64,000 bases of DNA from Diplocloster agilis (GTDB lineage: Bacteria; Bacillota; Clostridia; Lachnospirales; Lachnospiraceae). Shown here piece after piece: positions 60,921 through 64,000 of the stretch. The notes beneath the pieces were generated by a model that was not told where the DNA came from, searched no databases, and was given only the letters and a program-made list of their open reading frames with translations. The stretch is taken from the NCBI RefSeq assembly GCF_019042275.1, contig NZ_JAHQCW010000001.1, positions 279,261-343,260 of the forward strand, written 5' to 3'. Position numbers and translations under genes: made by a program. Numbering within the stretch: the stretch's first letter is position 1; each line of letters begins with the position of its first letter.

Positions 60921-61827
60921 CCCCTGTAATCTTTTTAAAATAATCTTCTAAGGTATCATTACAAATTCCGGATCTGATGACGGTTATCTCTTCCATGACA
61001 AGAGCTTTGTTGACTTCCCCCATATTTAATGTCGTATCATAAATTCTCACTGTTTGTTCATCCTGAACGGAATAGTCTTTCACATGAAAACTACGTTCTA
61101 AAATCAGTATTGTTTTCGGAATATCTGAAACCTGCAATAAAATATATTTGCCGTTTCTTTTTTCTAATTCGCGCATACTGCTTTCTTCTAATAAAACACC
61201 CTGATCAATAATACCGATATCATCCGCAAGCACTGATATTTCTGAAAGAATATGAGAAGAAATTAAGATTGTTTTTCCGTGCTCTACGCTTAATGCCTTT
61301 ATGAACTCGCGGACCTCTGCAATGCCGATAGGGTCAAGTCCATTGGTAGGCTCATCTAAAATCAATAGCTCCGGGTCATGCAATATCGCATTTGCTATAC
61401 CCAAACGCTGTTTCATGCCAAGAGAATAGTGAGCAAAAGTCTTTTTATCTTTATATGGTAACCCTACAACTTCTAAAGCGTTTTTTACAGCATTGGGAAA
61501 AGCGGTCCCCCGCAACCTAGCAAAAATTTCTAAGTTTTCTGTTCCGGTCAAATTGGGATAAAAACCCGGAGTTTCTATAATCGCACCAATCCGAGAATAT
61601 ATTCTCTTTGCATTTCCGCCGATCTCTCTTCCAAAAACCTCTGCGCTGCCGGAAGTAATCGGGGTCAATCCCAGGATCATTTTCATTATCGTTGTTTTAC
61701 CGGCGCCATTACGCCCCAGCAAACCATAAATACGGCCTTTCTGCACATGAAGACCGACCTTATTTACTACGGTCTGTGTTCCATATTTTTTAGTTAATCG
61801 CTTCGTCTTTATCACAGTATCATTCAT
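60904..61827 (-). CDS. Lantibiotic-immunity-type ABC ATPase (minus module)
   Basis: 307 residues from ATG 61827, which follows GTGAGG; an in-frame extension upstream is rejected. Walker A GRNGAGKTT, signature YSLGMKQR, Walker B LLILDEPTNGLDP and SSHIL are present. It is homologous to the plus-module ATPase. It is the first gene of an operon preceded by four 11-bp direct repeats, so it is likely switched on by the neighbouring response regulator. Confidence 0.93.
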   Translation of the reverse strand: MNDTVIKTKRLTKKYGTQTVVNKVGLHVQKGRIYGLLGRNGAGKTTIMKMILGLTPITSGSAEVFGREIGGNAKRIYSRIGAIIETPGFYPNLTGTENLEIFARLRGTAFPNAVKNALEVVGLPYKDKKTFAHYSLGMKQRLGIANAILHDPELLILDEPTNGLDPIGIAEVREFIKALSVEHGKTILISSHILSEISVLADDIGIIDQGVLLEESSMRELEKRNGKYILLQVSDIPKTILILERSFHVKDYSVQDEQTVRIYDTTLNMGEVNKALVMEEITVIRSGICNDTLEDYFKKITGGEGIA

Positions 61828-61902
61828 ATAGATATCCTCACTTTCATTTACTGTTTTGAATAATGGCAAAACTTTGGCATGTCATGACCGCCTACAATTG
61901 AG

Positions 61903-61955
61903 ATTATAACGTCTAAACCTTGCCAAAACCTTGCCGTAATCTTGTTTTTATCTTG
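61903..61955 (-). promoter_or_regulatory. Four 11-bp direct repeats and -10 of the minus-module ABC operon
   Basis: On the plus strand ACCTTG at 61917 and 61928 and ATCTTG at 61939 and 61950 are spaced exactly 11 bp, with TATAAT (minus strand, 61903-61908) downstream. The third repeat covers the expected -35, as in promoters activated by OmpR-type regulators. Confidence 0.8.
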
Positions 61956-62011
61956 CTTTCCTACGGAATAAACCGGAGGGCTTTTATTCCCTAGGCGCAC
62001 ATTCCCATGGA

Positions 62012-62043
62012 ATAAAAAGATAGCCCTGCGTTCTCACAGGGCT
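62012..62043 (-). terminator. Terminator of the minus-strand two-component operon
   Basis: AGCCCTG (62022-62028) pairs with CAGGGCT (62037-62043), which overlaps the kinase stop; on the minus strand ATCTTTTTATT follows. Confidence 0.85.
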
Positions 62044-62957
62044 TTTGGAAATGATATCACAAATTCCGTTCCACGATCAAGGGCGCTGTTCACAGTAATG
62101 GTTCCTTTATGCGCATTGACAAGCTCCCTTGTAATTGCCAAACCTAAACCGTTTCCTTTGGCAGAACGAGAATGATCACATTGATATAATCTTTCAAATA
62201 TGTGCGGTAGCTTATCGGAGGCAATCCCCTTTCCATTATCAGCTATGATGACCTTCACTCGCTGCTGCTCTTTTGCAATCCGCAATATTATTTTGCTTCC
62301 TCCACTATGAACCATGACATTTTGCAACAGATTATTGATCACGCGGGTATATGCGTTGCTATCCATTCGTACCGGATACTCTTCCTCCGGTATATCAATC
62401 TCATATTCAAAATGGCTGTTTTCCAATACCAAAATCCAGTCAGCCATGATGTTACGGGTTATCTCATTCAGATCAGAAACCTCAAAATGGAAAACCTGCT
62501 CTCCAGAATCTAACTTTACCCATTCAAACAGATGTTCCACAAAATGTTTCAGGTACTGCGCCTTTTCGTGTGCAACATGGATATACTCGTCTTTTTCTTT
62601 TCCGGTTACAAGTTGGCTTTCGACAGCCTCTAGATAACCAACTAAAGAAGCAAGCGGAGTTTTTACATCATGGGAAAGACTTGTCATTAGCCGTTTATAT
62701 GCTTGCTCAGACTGTTTTTGATGAATCAGTTGTGATTGGCTATTGATCGCTATTTGGTTGATATCATAACAAATCTGTTTCGTCCTGTCATTTTCTTGTA
62801 CCAGAATACGCCGATTCAGATTACCTGCTTTCATATCGGCAAGCACATCTTTAATAAAAGAAATTTGTTCATTTATATGCTTCAGTTTATAAATAAGACA
62901 AAAAATGAGGAGAAGCGCCAAAACAAGGAGAATAAGCAGACAGGTATTCATACCCAA
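62034..62957 (-). CDS. Sensor histidine kinase (minus module)
   Basis: 307 residues. One membrane helix at the N-terminus (about 5-25), no extracellular domain, then DHp with LSHDVKTPLASLVGYLE, N box NNLLQNVMVHSG and G boxes DNGKGIASDKLPHIFERLY and GNGLGLAI. It overlaps the response regulator gene by 10 nt. It is similar in plan to the plus-module kinase and has no sensor region of its own. Confidence 0.94.
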   Translation of the reverse strand: MGMNTCLLILLVLALLLIFCLIYKLKHINEQISFIKDVLADMKAGNLNRRILVQENDRTKQICYDINQIAINSQSQLIHQKQSEQAYKRLMTSLSHDVKTPLASLVGYLEAVESQLVTGKEKDEYIHVAHEKAQYLKHFVEHLFEWVKLDSGEQVFHFEVSDLNEITRNIMADWILVLENSHFEYEIDIPEEEYPVRMDSNAYTRVINNLLQNVMVHSGGSKIILRIAKEQQRVKVIIADNGKGIASDKLPHIFERLYQCDHSRSAKGNGLGLAITRELVNAHKGTITVNSALDRGTEFVISFPKAL

Positions 62958-63661
62958 GCCTCCTTATTAAAGCGATAGCCCACGCCCCGGACAGTCAAAA
63001 TATAAAATGGATGTTCGGGGTCTGATTCAATTTTCTTTCTTAGTTTGCTGATAAATGACATAATATTGCTATCGTCAAAGGCATACTCTTCTTTCCATAC
63101 TTGCGTATAAATTTGCTGTTTCGTAAATATACGCCCCCTATTAGAAGCCAGAAAAGTAAGCAGATCAAACTCCTTGCTTGTAAGTTCAACAGAAACATGG
63201 TTAACCAGAACCGTACGATTTGCTTTATCAATAACCATACCCCTCAACACCATACAATCCTCATCCTCATTAAAAGTAGGATTTAAGGTAGTATAACGAC
63301 GGATAAGCGAATTCACACGAGCCATAAATTCCTTGATACCAAAAGGCTTTGTCAAATAATCATCTGCTCCTAAACGCAAGCCGGAAACCTTATCCTCCTC
63401 GCTGCTCTTTGCCGTCAGCATAAGAACAGGGATATTACTTGTTTCCCTAATTCTTTTCAGCACCTGAAACCCGTCCATACCGGGCATCATTACATCTAAA
63501 ATTACAAGTGAAAATAAATTATCATATTTCTTATCATCAAAATAATGCAATCCCTCCATCCCCCCATGTGCAATCACAGCAGAAAGATCCTCTTGCTCCA
63601 CACATTTTTTCATCAAAGAACAAAGTTCTTCATCATCATCTATAATCAAAACACTTTCCAT
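62948..63661 (-). CDS. OmpR-type response regulator (minus module)
   Basis: 237 residues. Receiver: IIDDDEELC, phospho-acceptor Asp in VILDVMMPG, Lys in DYLTKPF; winged helix: LTSKEFDLLTFLASNRGRIFTKQQI. ATG 63661 follows GAGGAG. It forms an operon with the kinase and probably binds the four direct repeats in front of the ABC genes. Codon use is AT-rich like the rest of this island. Confidence 0.94.
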   Translation of the reverse strand: MESVLIIDDDEELCSLMKKCVEQEDLSAVIAHGGMEGLHYFDDKKYDNLFSLVILDVMMPGMDGFQVLKRIRETSNIPVLMLTAKSSEEDKVSGLRLGADDYLTKPFGIKEFMARVNSLIRRYTTLNPTFNEDEDCMVLRGMVIDKANRTVLVNHVSVELTSKEFDLLTFLASNRGRIFTKQQIYTQVWKEEYAFDDSNIMSFISKLRKKIESDPEHPFYILTVRGVGYRFNKEAWV

Positions 63662-63734
63662 ATCATAACTCCTCTCTATTTATCCCACAAAATCTAGCCT
63701 TTCATCAACATCTCCCACCAAATACATCTCTCAC

Positions 63735-64000
63735 CAAAGCCGGAGCATGCAGGGCAAGGATCGGGGATGGGATTGGCCTTCCTCCGGGCGGAACGGCTCT
63801 GCGCTTCAGGCTTAAGCTTGACGGGCGCATGTCTGCCGGGTGCTCCCCGAGCCGGGGGATTTTTGTGTCACCCTGGGAGCGCATAGGGCGGGCTGTGTAT
63901 CCGCTTAGTGAAATCGAAAAGCCGGGTTCAGGATGCACGGCGGACTTCACGTCCGACGGGCAAGAGCCTCTGAACCGGGAACACATCACGTGTTCCTGGT
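63735..64000. repeat. Half of a giant inverted repeat (C), continuing past the window
   Basis: The last 67 bases (63934-64000) are identical to the loop of element B at 25088. The preceding arm (about 63735-63933) resembles the B left arm only near the loop (gaaatcgaaaagccgg-ttcagga and the ttttgt-cctgg-gcg-tagggcgg block) and is otherwise different. The right arm should lie beyond the window. It fills the 339-bp non-coding end after the response regulator; the frame within it is an artefact of the repeat. Confidence 0.85.

Noticed and set aside
63705..63989. 94-codon minus-strand frame at the right end
   Set aside because: Lies wholly inside repeat element C and shares only the loop-encoded residues with the frame at 24535; there is no ribosome site.

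Overview
The window looks like chromosomal DNA of a spore-forming, gut-type clostridium, most likely Lachnospiraceae. Evidence: strong AGGAGG ribosome sites, a gap-pgk-tpi-gpmI glycolytic block, spore photoproduct lyase, a SpoVB/YtgP-type flippase, TTG and GTG starts, many LacI-regulated sugar-type ABC importers, and mid-GC coding DNA interrupted by AT-richer inserts. There is no rRNA, phage or CRISPR locus. Taxonomy is inferred from gene content only.

Layout. 1-4.2 kb (+): the end of a carbohydrate ABC importer operon (binding protein, two permeases, a six-hairpin glycosidase-like enzyme). 4.5-8.5 kb (-): an M14 peptidase, then proB-DUF896-fthC-proA. 8.6-12.6 kb (-): acylphosphatase, an MFS exporter, glycogen debranching enzyme. 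12.6-24 kb (-): a LacI-controlled cluster with an Rbs-type ABC importer, an M24/creatinase-fold protein, an MFS permease, an amino-acid permease and an amidohydrolase. 24.1-24.9 kb (+): the manganese exporter mntP behind a yybP-ykoY riboswitch. 25.4-34.1 kb (-): a second Rbs-type importer with its own M24 protein, an ASRT-family small protein and two tandem LacI regulators. 34.3-38.2 kb: three tRNA-Leu genes around an ABC-F ATPase and a CapA-like protein. 38.2-45.3 kb: flippase, SplB, a serine hydrolase, and a divergent DeoR/transaldolase-like versus xylulokinase locus. 45.4-51 kb (-): gpmI, a lipoprotein, tpiA, pgk, gap. 51.2-54.8 kb (-): TelA, a VWA/binding-protein fusion and a membrane protein. 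55.3-63.7 kb: an AT-rich island with two convergent lantibiotic-immunity-like ABC plus two-component modules.

The most unusual feature is a set of very long imperfect inverted repeats placed at gene ends: 15.50-15.68, 22.94-23.02, 24.91-25.35, 54.94-55.21 kb, and a half element running off the right edge at 63.7-64.0 kb. Two of them share an identical 67-nt loop although their arms have diverged, and a third, degenerate copy lies at 4.37-4.48 kb. The AT-rich immunity island is flanked by such elements on both sides.

How the genes work together. The two Rbs-type clusters each pair an importer with an M24-fold protein that has lost most metal ligands, which suggests uptake and non-metal processing of small N-containing or sugar-like compounds. 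Several regulatory circuits are readable directly: palindromic LacI operators inside promoters, a DeoR-type palindrome between divergent promoters, a terminator/anti-terminator Mn switch, and four in-phase 11-bp direct repeats in front of one immunity ABC operon.
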